From JACRNA01 sp964366335 (GTDB lineage Bacteria > Patescibacteriota > Microgenomatia > CAZETR01 > Amesbacteraceae): a stretch of DNA of 11,158 nt. Positions 1 to 6,020 of this stretch are shown here, in pieces. The position numbers were made by a program, and so were the translations under genes. The stretch is from contig CAYITQ010000020.1 of assembly GCA_964366335.1 (NCBI GenBank), forward strand, positions 1 through 11,158, read 5' to 3'. Each line of letters starts with the position of its first letter. Position 1 is the stretch's first letter. Under the pieces are notes generated by a model. The model searched no databases. It was not told the DNA's origin and saw nothing but the letters and a program-made list of their open reading frames with translations.

Positions 1-866
1 TTTATTTGTGATCCGGCGGGTGCTTCGCCTTCAACTCTGGGCTTGATAGAATTAAGTTTTATTTTAGATTCTTTGATACTGGCTGACGGATCCAAAGAAC
101 TTTCAGTAAATTTTGATTTAGTTTCAGTTTCTAAAACCGGTGATTGGACATCCCTCGACTCCGCTCGGGATTCCCCCAGAATAATGGGGGGAACAGGTCT
201 GGCATCAGCCAAAGACAATAATTTTGTTGATGTTCCTAAGGGGCCTGCCTGGACAAAGAGGTTTATTTGTGAAGTTTGTGGATCATATGGAGCAAAACTG
301 GTCAGATCGGTGGTCCTAGCCAACGACAACGGTATTACCCAAGATCCTGAAGCTTTGACTAGCGCTACTTGGGGGACAATTCCCGGGATTTGAACATAAA
401 CCAAGGCGCCGTCAGCCGGATCTCCCCCCAAAGTATTTACTTGACCATATATCACATCAGCTGGTGGCGGATTACGTAAAGTTGGTCCGGTCATAACCTC
501 TTGGCCCTCGTTTATTGATTTTCCGGAGCCGATTTTTATTTTGTAATTGGTCGAGGGTTTTAAGCCCCGCAGAGATACGATATGGGTAAAGTAACTTCCG
601 ATATTACCCCGTTCCTGATCGCGGTCATCGGAGACGACCAAATCATTGTATTTGACAAAGCCAGAAGTGGCTTTGGCAGTGGTCCAGGATACGGTCAGAG
701 AATTGTCAGAAATATTTGAGACCCGGACATCAATGGGAATCTCTTCACCAGATGCAGAAATGCCTAAATATGTAGGATTTTTAACTAACAGCAATCCGGC
801 AATAATTCCGCCGATGGCTACAAATATTCCAAGTAAAGTGGGAATAGTAATTGGCCTTTGTCTCAT
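1..866 (-). CDS. Membrane-anchored fibronectin type III domain protein (partial, C-terminus beyond left edge)
   Basis: I translated 288 codons from the ATG at 866; the frame stays open to the window edge. Residues 1-4 are basic, and residues 7-28 form one hydrophobic segment, so the protein is probably anchored by its N-terminus with the rest outside the membrane. Residues about 44-114 look like an FN3 domain: NSLTVSWTT (55-63) followed by HIVSLRGLKPSTNYKIKI (95-112), the usual Trp strand and the LxPxTxY strand. Residues about 138-185 (VIYGQV…GALVYVQIPG…SGSWVIPLS) resemble a carboxypeptidase-regulatory-like beta sandwich. Residues 225-288 are a low-complexity Ser/Lys/Glu/Pro linker that contains a repeat-derived stretch, GESRAESRDVQ (231-241). 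The start overlaps the stop of the upstream small gene (ATGA), so it is the last visible member of the pilus operon. Specific function is unknown; a surface or pilus-associated role is inferred from position. Confidence 0.8.
   Translation of the reverse strand, partial: MRQRPITIPTLLGIFVAIGGIIAGLLLVKNPTYLGISASGEEIPIDVRVSNISDNSLTVSWTTAKATSGFVKYNDLVVSDDRDQERGNIGSYFTHIVSLRGLKPSTNYKIKIGSGKSINEGQEVMTGPTLRNPPPADVIYGQVNTLGGDPADGALVYVQIPGIVPQVALVKASGSWVIPLSLARTTDLTSFAPYDPQTSQINLFVQAGPLGTSTKLLSLADARPVPPIILGESRAESRDVQSPVLETETKSKFTESSLDPSASIKESKIKLNSIKPRVEGEAPAGSQI
151..170. repeat. Small GC-rich imperfect-hairpin repeat inside the FN3 gene
   Basis: The 20-mer beginning TCCCTCGACT and ending CTCGGGA can fold as TCC+CGA / TCG+(AG)GGA with a 2-nt bulge. 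It lies in frame in the low-complexity linker and supplies the residues SRAESRD. Near-identical short elements recur in many environmental bacterial genomes as I remember them, but no second copy is in this window, so its repeat status rests on recall. Confidence 0.4.
171..193. repeat. Inverted repeat TTCCCCC / GGGGGAA, abutting the previous element
   Basis: TTCCCCC at 171-177 and GGGGGAA at 187-193 are perfect 7-bp arms around a 9-nt loop, directly next to the hairpin repeat at 151-170. It encodes part of VPPIILGE in the FN3 gene. It may be an extension of the same inserted element or a chance result of Pro and Gly codons. Confidence 0.4.
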
Positions 867-1066
867 GGCAGACGGGACTTGAGGGCAGATAATAGGGCAG
901 TATTCAAAGCAGGATCCAGGGGGCGCATCAGGCGGGCTGAGACATCCGGAATATTGGTGTTGGTAAAAGCCCGGTACACCTCAAAACCCACCCAAGAAGA
1001 CAAAGTGACCAAAGTTATTACCAACAAAGCGACAATATCGCGATCATAGGAATGAGTTTTTCTCAT
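863..1066 (-). CDS. Small single-pass membrane protein of the pilus operon
   Basis: The 67-residue protein has a short polar N-terminus (MRKTHSYDRD), one hydrophobic span at about residues 11-30 (IVALLVITLVTLSSWVGFEV), and a short tail ending PALNTALLSALKSRLP. Both ends overlap neighbours by ATGA: its start overlaps the PilO-like stop (1063-1066) and its stop overlaps the FN3 start (863-866). This shows it is a real, translationally coupled gene and not a chance frame. I do not recognise a family. Its place between PilO and the FN3 protein, where other systems carry PilP or accessory factors, suggests a part in the inner-membrane pilus platform, but it has no PilP lipobox or beta domain. Confidence 0.75.
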   Translation of the reverse strand: MRKTHSYDRDIVALLVITLVTLSSWVGFEVYRAFTNTNIPDVSARLMRPLDPALNTALLSALKSRLP

Positions 1067-1659
1067 GGTTCGTAATTTTCAAAAACAAAATAAGCTGTGC
1101 CTTTGATATTAGCATTAAGTATACCACTGGGATTTTTGGAAATCAGGACATCTGTAACACTCATCAGACGCCGGCTGTTTTCAATCTTAGATAGTGAGTC
1201 CCGAATTTGAGAAAAACTTCCTGTCACACTTAGAGAGAATCCGATTTCCGACAAACCTTCAGTTGGTAGTGTGCCTGATGACAAATTTATATCACTAAGA
1301 TTGATATTTTCAGCCCCGATAGACTGTAAATAATTTCCAACCACGGAAAATTGGGAACCTATGGGTAGAGCCTCGTCCAAAAGATAAATTTCGTTTTGAA
1401 TGCCTTGATAGGTTGAAACCATTTTTTGCATATTTGAAATTTTTGCATCCAGGCGGGCCAGAATCTCCTTTTTGGTCCTGATATCTCCCACCAGACCCCC
1501 GATAGTAGTAAAAGTGGGACGCAGGGCAAAAAAGACCAAGATGATGAGAAGCAGAAGTGAGAGAATAACAAACAAGGTAGCCCTAAAAAGCGGTCGTTTT
1601 CCCGCTACCTGCAAGTATTTCCGGTAACGCGCAAGACTATTTTTGTAATCAACCGCCAT
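1063..1659 (-). CDS. pilO: PilO-like type IV pilus inner-membrane platform protein
   Basis: The 198-residue protein begins with a basic cytoplasmic stretch (MAVDYKNSLARYRKYLQ). A transmembrane helix follows at about 27-46 (ATLFVILSLLLLIILVFFAL), then a heptad-rich helix at about 57-95 and, from about 100, an alpha/beta region ending in FENYEP. This is the PilO plan: short N-tail, one membrane span, periplasm-side coiled coil, ferredoxin-like domain. PilO pairs with PilN to hold the PilM/PilC assembly platform of type IV pili. The ATG at 1659 leaves 4 nt after the pilN stop. An upstream ATG at 1719 would add 20 residues translated from within pilN and would put a second hydrophobic patch before the basic N-tail, so I rejected it. 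Sequence identity in this family is low; the call rests on topology plus the adjacent PilN. Confidence 0.75.
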   Translation of the reverse strand: MAVDYKNSLARYRKYLQVAGKRPLFRATLFVILSLLLLIILVFFALRPTFTTIGGLVGDIRTKKEILARLDAKISNMQKMVSTYQGIQNEIYLLDEALPIGSQFSVVGNYLQSIGAENINLSDINLSSGTLPTEGLSEIGFSLSVTGSFSQIRDSLSKIENSRRLMSVTDVLISKNPSGILNANIKGTAYFVFENYEP

Positions 1660-1663
1660 ATTT

Positions 1664-2182
1664 TTAGAGCTTGATCTTAATAACAAATTTAATAGTGGTT
1701 TCAGATTCAGAAGCAACACTGATCAGATCAACCGATTTAAACATTTTGTCTGTTGTAAGGGCTTGAACTAATACCCCAAGCTCCTGTTCTGAGGGAGAGG
1801 TCATTTCAAGAGTCAGATTACTGCCCACCAGAGCGACTGAACTTAAGGTAACACTAGACGGTAGAAGACCGGTTATTTTTGAGATGACTTCACTGGGAAC
1901 GGGATGATTTTTTTGTTTTTGATCCGCAAAATTTAACCGGGCTTGGGTCAGACGGAGAACCTTTTCGGTATTGGCTGAAGCCTCAAGTAGTGCCTGTTTT
2001 CCCAGAATCGTATCATTAAGGTCTGACAAATCATGATCTAGTTTAAAGCGGGACATAAAAGCTACAATGACCAGAAGTTCTGTCAGAATGATGATGTAGC
2101 GTCCGGCAGTCAGAGACCACTTGAGAAAACGGCCCCAAAAAGACATCTCAAATTCGGTTTTTGGCAGAAGATTGATGGGCAT
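1664..2182 (-). CDS. pilN: PilN-like type IV pilus assembly protein
   Basis: The 172-residue protein opens with MPINLLPKTE. The INLLP motif is the conserved PilN tail that binds PilM in characterised systems. A transmembrane helix lies at about 25-44, followed by a coiled-coil-like stretch at 48-90 and a small alpha/beta domain (about 97-172) with the repeated SVTLSSVAL / SNLTLEMTSPS pattern of ferredoxin-like PilN/PilO domains. It sits 8 nt after rpsT and 4 nt before pilO. It appears to have its own leaderless promoter overlapping the rpsT stop codon. pilM, pilC, pilB and pilins are not in the window. Confidence 0.85.
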   Translation of the reverse strand: MPINLLPKTEFEMSFWGRFLKWSLTAGRYIIILTELLVIVAFMSRFKLDHDLSDLNDTILGKQALLEASANTEKVLRLTQARLNFADQKQKNHPVPSEVISKITGLLPSSVTLSSVALVGSNLTLEMTSPSEQELGVLVQALTTDKMFKSVDLISVASESETTIKFVIKIKL

Positions 2183-2189
2183 GACGATA

Positions 2190-2198
2190 ATTATACCA
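2190..2198 (-). promoter_or_regulatory. Extended -10 promoter for pilN, built into the rpsT stop codon
   Basis: On the minus strand the sequence reads TGGTATAAT followed by 7 nt (TATCGTC) and the pilN ATG at 2182. TGnTATAAT is a perfect extended -10. Its GTA TAA portion is the final Val codon and stop codon of rpsT. A TTGAAA hexamer lies 19 bp upstream (2215-2220), a long but tolerable spacing. Transcription starting about 7 nt after the -10 would begin at or next to the ATG, giving a leaderless message. Confidence 0.55.
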
Positions 2199-2421
2199 GC
2201 TTTGAAAGTCTAGATTTCAAGCGCGCGGCTTTATTTTTGTGAATGACATGTTTTTTGGCAGCCCGGTCCAGTTCGGAAAATACACTACCTAAATTTTTTT
2301 TAGTTGGTTTTTTACGAGACATGGTAATGGCCCGCTTATATTTTGATTTGGTTTTTAGATTCAACAGAGCTTTACGCTTGTCCGCTCTTTGTTTTCGAAT
2401 CGCCCCTACTGTTATTGGCAT
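2191..2421 (-). CDS. rpsT: Small ribosomal subunit protein bS20
   Basis: The 76-residue protein MPITVGAIRKQRADKRK… has one third Lys/Arg (25 of 76). It keeps the S20 pattern: an N-terminal helix with AIRKxRxDxRK, the central KRAITMSRK block, and the C-terminal HKNKAARLKSRLSKLV helix equivalent to the HxNKAxRxKSRL signature. It binds 16S rRNA in the body of the 30S subunit. It is about ten residues shorter than the E. coli protein, which fits reduced genomes. It starts 20 bp from the divergent murJ start and leads the pilus genes, so it may be partly co-transcribed with pilN. Confidence 0.95.
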   Translation of the reverse strand: MPITVGAIRKQRADKRKALLNLKTKSKYKRAITMSRKKPTKKNLGSVFSELDRAAKKHVIHKNKAARLKSRLSKLV

Positions 2422-2427
2422 AGCGAA

Positions 2428-2438
2428 GCTATAATAGC
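2428..2438. promoter_or_regulatory. Near-symmetric shared -10 element driving rpsT and murJ divergently
   Basis: The whole intergenic region is 20 bp (2422-2441). It contains GCTATAATAGC, which is its own reverse complement except at the central base. On the plus strand this gives a perfect TATAAT (2430-2435) ending 6 nt before the murJ ATG (2442). On the minus strand it gives TATTAT (2431-2436) ending 9 nt before the rpsT ATG (2421). Both transcripts would be leaderless or nearly so. I find no good -35 for either direction; any -35 would lie in the opposite gene's coding sequence. Confidence 0.6.
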
Positions 2439-2441
2439 ATA

Positions 2442-4094
2442 ATGCGGGAACTATTGCTACGGAAACAATCCAGTATTTTATCGGCAGCTTTTATTATTAT
2501 GGTGACCTATGGCCTCGCTCATCTCTTGGGTCTGGTTAAGTCGCGGCTTCTGATTTCTTATTTCTTCGGCGGAAACGCAGCTCTTTTGGATGTCTATTAT
2601 GCCGCCATGATTATTCCTGAGACTATCTTTCAGCTTTTGGTCATGGGAGCCTTGTCCGCGGCCTTTATACCCATCTTCAGTAAATATTTATCCAGTAACG
2701 AACATCAGGCCTGGACTATGGCAGGAATTACTCTAAACGTGGTTTTGGCAGTCTTTATTTGTATAAGCTTAATAATCTTTGTTTTTGCCCGGCCGTTAGC
2801 AGGACTTGTAGCTCCGGGTTTTTCCCTGACTCAAATATCTATTATGGCCAATCTCCTGCGAGTCATGCTCATGGCCCAAATATTTTTCTGTATCTCCGGG
2901 TTTCTGACAGGCATGATTCAATCACACGAACGTTTTCTAATTCCCGCTATCGCCCCCCTGGCATATAACCTGGGAATTATTCTGGGAATTGTCTTTTTGT
3001 CCAAAACTTTGGGAATTTATGCTCCCGCTGTGGGTATGGTCTTGGGGGCGGCTCTCCACATGCTCATCCAGCTGCCGGCAGCTTTATCACTTGGATTTAG
3101 GCCGTCACTGAGCTTTAATATTCGTTATCCCGGCGTCTGGGAAGTGGCCAGACTGATGCCACCCCGGGCTCTGGCCATGGGTATTGATCAGATAGAACAA
3201 TTTGTAGCTATCATGCTGTCATCACTTTTGGCGGCAGGATCGCTGTCTTTGTTTAATGTCGCCCGCCTGCTGTATGCCGTACCCACATTACTATTTGGGG
3301 CGACAATTGGGCAGGCTGCCCTACCATCGCTTTCGGCATACGTGGCCAAACAGGATTGGGAGAGTTTTCGGAAAACTTTGACGAACGCGTGTCTGCAGGT
3401 AGTATTTTTAGCGTTGCCGGTGTGTGTATTGTTTATCATTTTACGTATACCGATAGTCAGGTTGGTATTCGGAGCCAAGACATTTCCCTGGGAGGCGACT
3501 CTGCTCACCGGCAAGACCATGGCCATTCTTATGATCTCGGCCGTATTTTATGCTGTCACACAGCTGGTTATCCGGGCCTATTACGCTATGCATGATACTA
3601 AAACCCCGCTAATAATCGGCTTGGCCGGGGCGGTTTTCAATGTGCTTTTCAGTGTTCTGTCCGTCAAATTATGGGGATGGGGAATTCTGGGAATTGCCTT
3701 TGCCATTTCGTTTACAGCTATCGGTGAAATGGTGGTTCTGACCACAGTATTAGCGCTTAAAGTCTTTCCTGAAAAACGAATGCCCATGGAAGTCTGGTTA
3801 CCGCTTGGCAAGATGGGAATAATAGGAATTGTTATGGGTTTTGGTCTCTGGCTTCCGATGCGCCTTCTGGACCAATATATATTTGATACTACCCGTACCC
3901 TGCCATTGTTGTTTCTGACGATCATTACCTCTGCAATTGGCATGACCGTATATTTAACATTGTCTTGGGTCTTTAAAATCTCCCAACTGTCTTCCGTCTT
4001 TGGTCTGTTTAGACGTATAAACGACTGGCGTACTTACTTGAAAGCTCCTGCCCAGTCCGAGCCGATTATTTTACCAACAAGTGAGCAAAATTAA
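2442..4094 (+). CDS. murJ: Lipid II flippase MurJ (MviN family)
   Basis: The 550-residue, strongly hydrophobic protein has about 14 membrane spans. It is a MOP-superfamily flippase that moves the peptidoglycan precursor lipid II across the inner membrane. Family landmarks are visible: GLVKSRLLISYFFGG (30-44), the acidic residue D50 in LLDVYYAA (equivalent to the TM1/2-region Asp of E. coli), GALSAAFIPIFSKYL (69-83), and later PPRALAMGIDQI and LLYAVPTLLFGATIGQAALP. From memory of E. coli MurJ, some cavity arginines appear changed (NLLRR region reads ETIFQLL). The C-terminal 20 or so residues are polar and cytoplasmic. The ATG at 2442 sits 6 nt after a TATAAT and has no Shine-Dalgarno. lepA follows 7 nt after the stop, so the two are one operon. 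Confidence 0.95.
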   Translation: MRELLLRKQSSILSAAFIIMVTYGLAHLLGLVKSRLLISYFFGGNAALLDVYYAAMIIPETIFQLLVMGALSAAFIPIFSKYLSSNEHQAWTMAGITLNVVLAVFICISLIIFVFARPLAGLVAPGFSLTQISIMANLLRVMLMAQIFFCISGFLTGMIQSHERFLIPAIAPLAYNLGIILGIVFLSKTLGIYAPAVGMVLGAALHMLIQLPAALSLGFRPSLSFNIRYPGVWEVARLMPPRALAMGIDQIEQFVAIMLSSLLAAGSLSLFNVARLLYAVPTLLFGATIGQAALPSLSAYVAKQDWESFRKTLTNACLQVVFLALPVCVLFIILRIPIVRLVFGAKTFPWEATLLTGKTMAILMISAVFYAVTQLVIRAYYAMHDTKTPLIIGLAGAVFNVLFSVLSVKLWGWGILGIAFAISFTAIGEMVVLTTVLALKVFPEKRMPMEVWLPLGKMGIIGIVMGFGLWLPMRLLDQYIFDTTRTLPLLFLTIITSAIGMTVYLTLSWVFKISQLSSVFGLFRRINDWRTYLKAPAQSEPIILPTSEQN

Positions 4095-4101
4095 CCTCTC
4101 C

Positions 4102-5970
4102 ATGACAAATATTAGAAATTTCGCAATTGTTGCGCACATAGATCACGGAAAATCGACCCTTGCTGACCGGTTGATGGAGCTGACCGGTACGGTTGCTAAA
4201 CGCGATCTCAAAGAACAAATGTTGGACAGCAATCCCATCGAGCGCGAAAGAGGAATTACTATCAAGTTGGCACCGGTGAGGATGATATATAAAATTCGAA
4301 ACTCGAAGCACGAAATACGAAACAATGATCAAAATTCAAATTCTCAAAAAATCAAATCTTTCGAATTTCGAAATTCGGATTTCGGATTTGCAGATTCAGA
4401 ATATATTCTGAATTTGATAGATACTCCCGGTCATGTAGACTTTAGTTATGAAGTATCCAGATCGCTGGCGGCCTGTGAAGGAGTAATTTTGCTCGTTGAC
4501 GCGACCCAAGGGGTTCAAGCCCAGACCCTGGCTCATTACAATCAAGCTAAAAAATTGGGGTTGGTCATTATCCCGGTTGTCAATAAAATAGATGTTGGAA
4601 CCGCTGAAATTCACAAGTCAGTTTTACAAATGCAGCAGATTTTTGGTTTTTCTCCAGAAGATATTCTTAAGGTTTCAGCCAAAACGGGTGAGGGAGTAAC
4701 AGAATTATTGTCTGCAATAATTCAGCAAATCCCAAATCCCAAATCCCAAATTCCAAATCAAACCCGTGCCCTCGTTTTTAATTCCAATTACGATATTCAC
4801 TTGGGTGTCGTGGCCTGGATACGATTGTTTGACGGTGAAATAAAAATAGGGGATAAATTATTGTTGTTGGGTACAAAAACTTGGATCAAAGTCATTGAAG
4901 TAGGGGTATTTGCTCCGCAGAGAAAAATAATTGAAAAATTGTCGGCGGGTGAAGTAGGTTATATCGTGACATCTCTTAAGGACATTTCATTACTTACCGT
5001 GGGTGATACCATCTCGAATGACGAAAAAACTTCGGTATTACCTGGCTACAGCCCGATAATGCCCGTGGTTTTTATGAGTTTTTATCCGACAGACGGGGCG
5101 GAAATAAATTTGATGCGGGACGCTCTTGAGAAATTAAAGATGACCGATTCAGCGCTGACTTATTTTCCTGAGCATTCACCGGCCCTGGGAAACGGCTTTC
5201 GTATCGGGGCTCTGGGGCTATTGCACACCGATATTATTCAGGAGAGACTGGAACGCGAATTTGGTCTGACTCTAATTGCCTGCGCCCCGTCGGTGGCCTA
5301 TGAACTATTAACTATTAACAATAAACTAATAACAATTTCCAAGGCCGGAGATCTGCCCGACCCATCACAAATAAAAGAGTTACGGGAACCTATGATTCGG
5401 CTTTCAGTCTTTGTGTCCGATGAATTTATCGGACCTGTAATCCAATTATGTCAGTCGTGCCGGGCCCAGTTACAAGACATGACCTATATCGGAACCCAAG
5501 TAAGCTTGGTGTATCAGATGCCGTTTGCCGAAATGCTAAGGGAATTTTATGACCGTTTAAAAAGTGTTTCCTCGGGTTATGCGACTATCGATTATGAATT
5601 TATTGGCTTTGTGGCTTCTGATTTAGTCCGCTTAGATATCCTGGTTAACACCGAGCGGGTGGATGCATTTTCTCAGATTGTTCCGCGTGTAAATGTCAAC
5701 TTCATCGGAAAAAATTTAGTGGATAAATTGCGGCAAGCCATTCCTAGACAACAATATGAAGTGGCCATCCAGGCAGCTATCGGAGGCAAAATTGTGGCCA
5801 GAGCTGATATCAAAGCCTACCGGAAAGATGTCATAGCCAAGCTGTCCGGGGGAGACCAGACCAGAAAAGATAAGCTCTTAAAAATTCAGAAAAAAGGTAA
5901 GGCCCGGATGAAGTCGGTAGGGCGCATTGAAATCCCCCAAGAAGCCTTTTTGATGGTACTGAAAGTTTAA
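4102..5970 (+). CDS. lepA: Elongation factor 4 (LepA) with an in-frame palindromic insertion
   Basis: EF4/LepA is a ribosome-bound GTPase. Numbering from the ATG at 4102 (622 residues), the G1 loop is AHIDHGKST (11-19), switch I contains ERERGITIK (47-55), G3 is DTPGH (107-111), G4 is NKID (161-164) and G5 lies in SAKTG. The LepA-specific C-terminal domain ends PRQQYEVAIQAAIG…QEAFLMVLKV. The E. coli protein has about 599 residues; the excess is mostly a net insertion of about 30 residues at 64-99, between the strand after ITIK and the strand leading into DTPG. That loop carries an imperfect palindrome in the DNA. Two further loops are made of heptanucleotide repeats. A GTG at 4081 would add seven residues and overlap murJ; the ATG matches the known start (M-x-NIRNF), so I prefer it. 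Neither start has a Shine-Dalgarno. Confidence 0.96.
   Translation: MTNIRNFAIVAHIDHGKSTLADRLMELTGTVAKRDLKEQMLDSNPIERERGITIKLAPVRMIYKIRNSKHEIRNNDQNSNSQKIKSFEFRNSDFGFADSEYILNLIDTPGHVDFSYEVSRSLAACEGVILLVDATQGVQAQTLAHYNQAKKLGLVIIPVVNKIDVGTAEIHKSVLQMQQIFGFSPEDILKVSAKTGEGVTELLSAIIQQIPNPKSQIPNQTRALVFNSNYDIHLGVVAWIRLFDGEIKIGDKLLLLGTKTWIKVIEVGVFAPQRKIIEKLSAGEVGYIVTSLKDISLLTVGDTISNDEKTSVLPGYSPIMPVVFMSFYPTDGAEINLMRDALEKLKMTDSALTYFPEHSPALGNGFRIGALGLLHTDIIQERLEREFGLTLIACAPSVAYELLTINNKLITISKAGDLPDPSQIKELREPMIRLSVFVSDEFIGPVIQLCQSCRAQLQDMTYIGTQVSLVYQMPFAEMLREFYDRLKSVSSGYATIDYEFIGFVASDLVRLDILVNTERVDAFSQIVPRVNVNFIGKNLVDKLRQAIPRQQYEVAIQAAIGGKIVARADIKAYRKDVIAKLSGGDQTRKDKLLKIQKKGKARMKSVGRIEIPQEAFLMVLKV
4292..4389. 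repeat. Palindromic, heptamer-periodic element inserted in frame in lepA
   Basis: Left arm 4292-4322 and right arm 4359-4389 are 31 nt each, with 24 Watson-Crick pairs and 2 G-T wobbles, around a 36-nt loop. Both arms have 7-nt periodicity: the left arm is NNNCGAA four times in a row (ATTCGAA, ACTCGAA, GCACGAA, ATACGAA), and the right arm is TTCGAAT, TTCGAAA, TTCGGAT, TTCGGAT. The inserted peptide (KIRNSKHEIRN … SFEFRNSDFGFADSE) has no counterpart in ordinary LepA. It is reading-frame neutral and has no stop codon. I recall similar peptides scattered in Microgenomates proteins, but cannot check this here. Confidence 0.75.
4727..4761 (+). repeat. Heptanucleotide tandem repeat AAATCCC in lepA
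   Basis: AAATCCC occurs three times exactly (4727-4747), followed by the variants AAATTCC and AAATCAA. It encodes the IPNPKSQIPNQ linker between the G domain and domain II. The protein length here matches E. coli LepA, so the repeat has replaced the linker sequence and not lengthened it. Confidence 0.7.
5303..5337 (+). repeat. Heptanucleotide tandem repeat AACTATT in lepA
   Basis: Five consecutive 7-mers: AACTATT, AACTATT, AACAATA, AACTAAT, AACAATT. They encode ELLTINNKLITIS in a beta-hairpin of the domain corresponding to YEVETTSREVIYV of E. coli LepA. Local protein length equals that of E. coli. This is the third heptamer-periodic tract in the same gene. Confidence 0.65.
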
Positions 5971-5979
5971 TCTATAAAC

Positions 5980-6008
5980 TTGACAGGATTGGAGAATCAT
6001 TGTATAAT
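5980..6008 (+). promoter_or_regulatory. Consensus sigma-70 promoter of the Phd/RelE operon
   Basis: TTGACA (5980-5985), a 17-bp spacer and TATAAT (6003-6008) match the housekeeping consensus at all 12 positions. The -10 ends 6 nt before the ATG at 6015, so the message should be leaderless. The promoter begins only 9 nt after the lepA stop, giving the toxin-antitoxin pair its own expression. Confidence 0.85.
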
Positions 6009-6020
6009 CATCTAATGATT
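6006..6020. promoter_or_regulatory. Candidate autoregulatory operator over the -10 and start codon
   Basis: AATCAT-CTA-ATGATT is a perfect inverted repeat (6-bp arms, 3-nt centre) covering the end of the -10, the predicted start point and the ATG. Additional half-sites are ATCAT at 5996-6000 and ATGAT at 6034-6038. Phd/YefM antitoxins are known to bind palindromes in their own promoters, so this is the obvious operator candidate. Binding is inferred. Confidence 0.55.

Noticed and set aside
43..393. 116-residue open frame on the plus strand
   Set aside because: It is antisense to the FN3 gene, which reads through without stops from its ATG and has domain-like sequence.
1660..1719. Upstream ATG extending PilO by 20 residues
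   Set aside because: The extension is the overlap with pilN read in another frame; it places a leucine-rich patch before the basic cytoplasmic tail, unlike PilO proteins.
4081..4101. GTG start giving LepA seven extra residues
   Set aside because: It overlaps murJ with no Shine-Dalgarno, and the ATG at 4102 aligns with the conserved LepA start (M-x-NIRNF). It cannot be fully excluded.
6000..6014. Alternative TTG start giving the antitoxin five extra residues
   Set aside because: The added codons lie over the TATAAT box, upstream of the predicted transcription start; the ATG at 6015 fits family length and promoter geometry.
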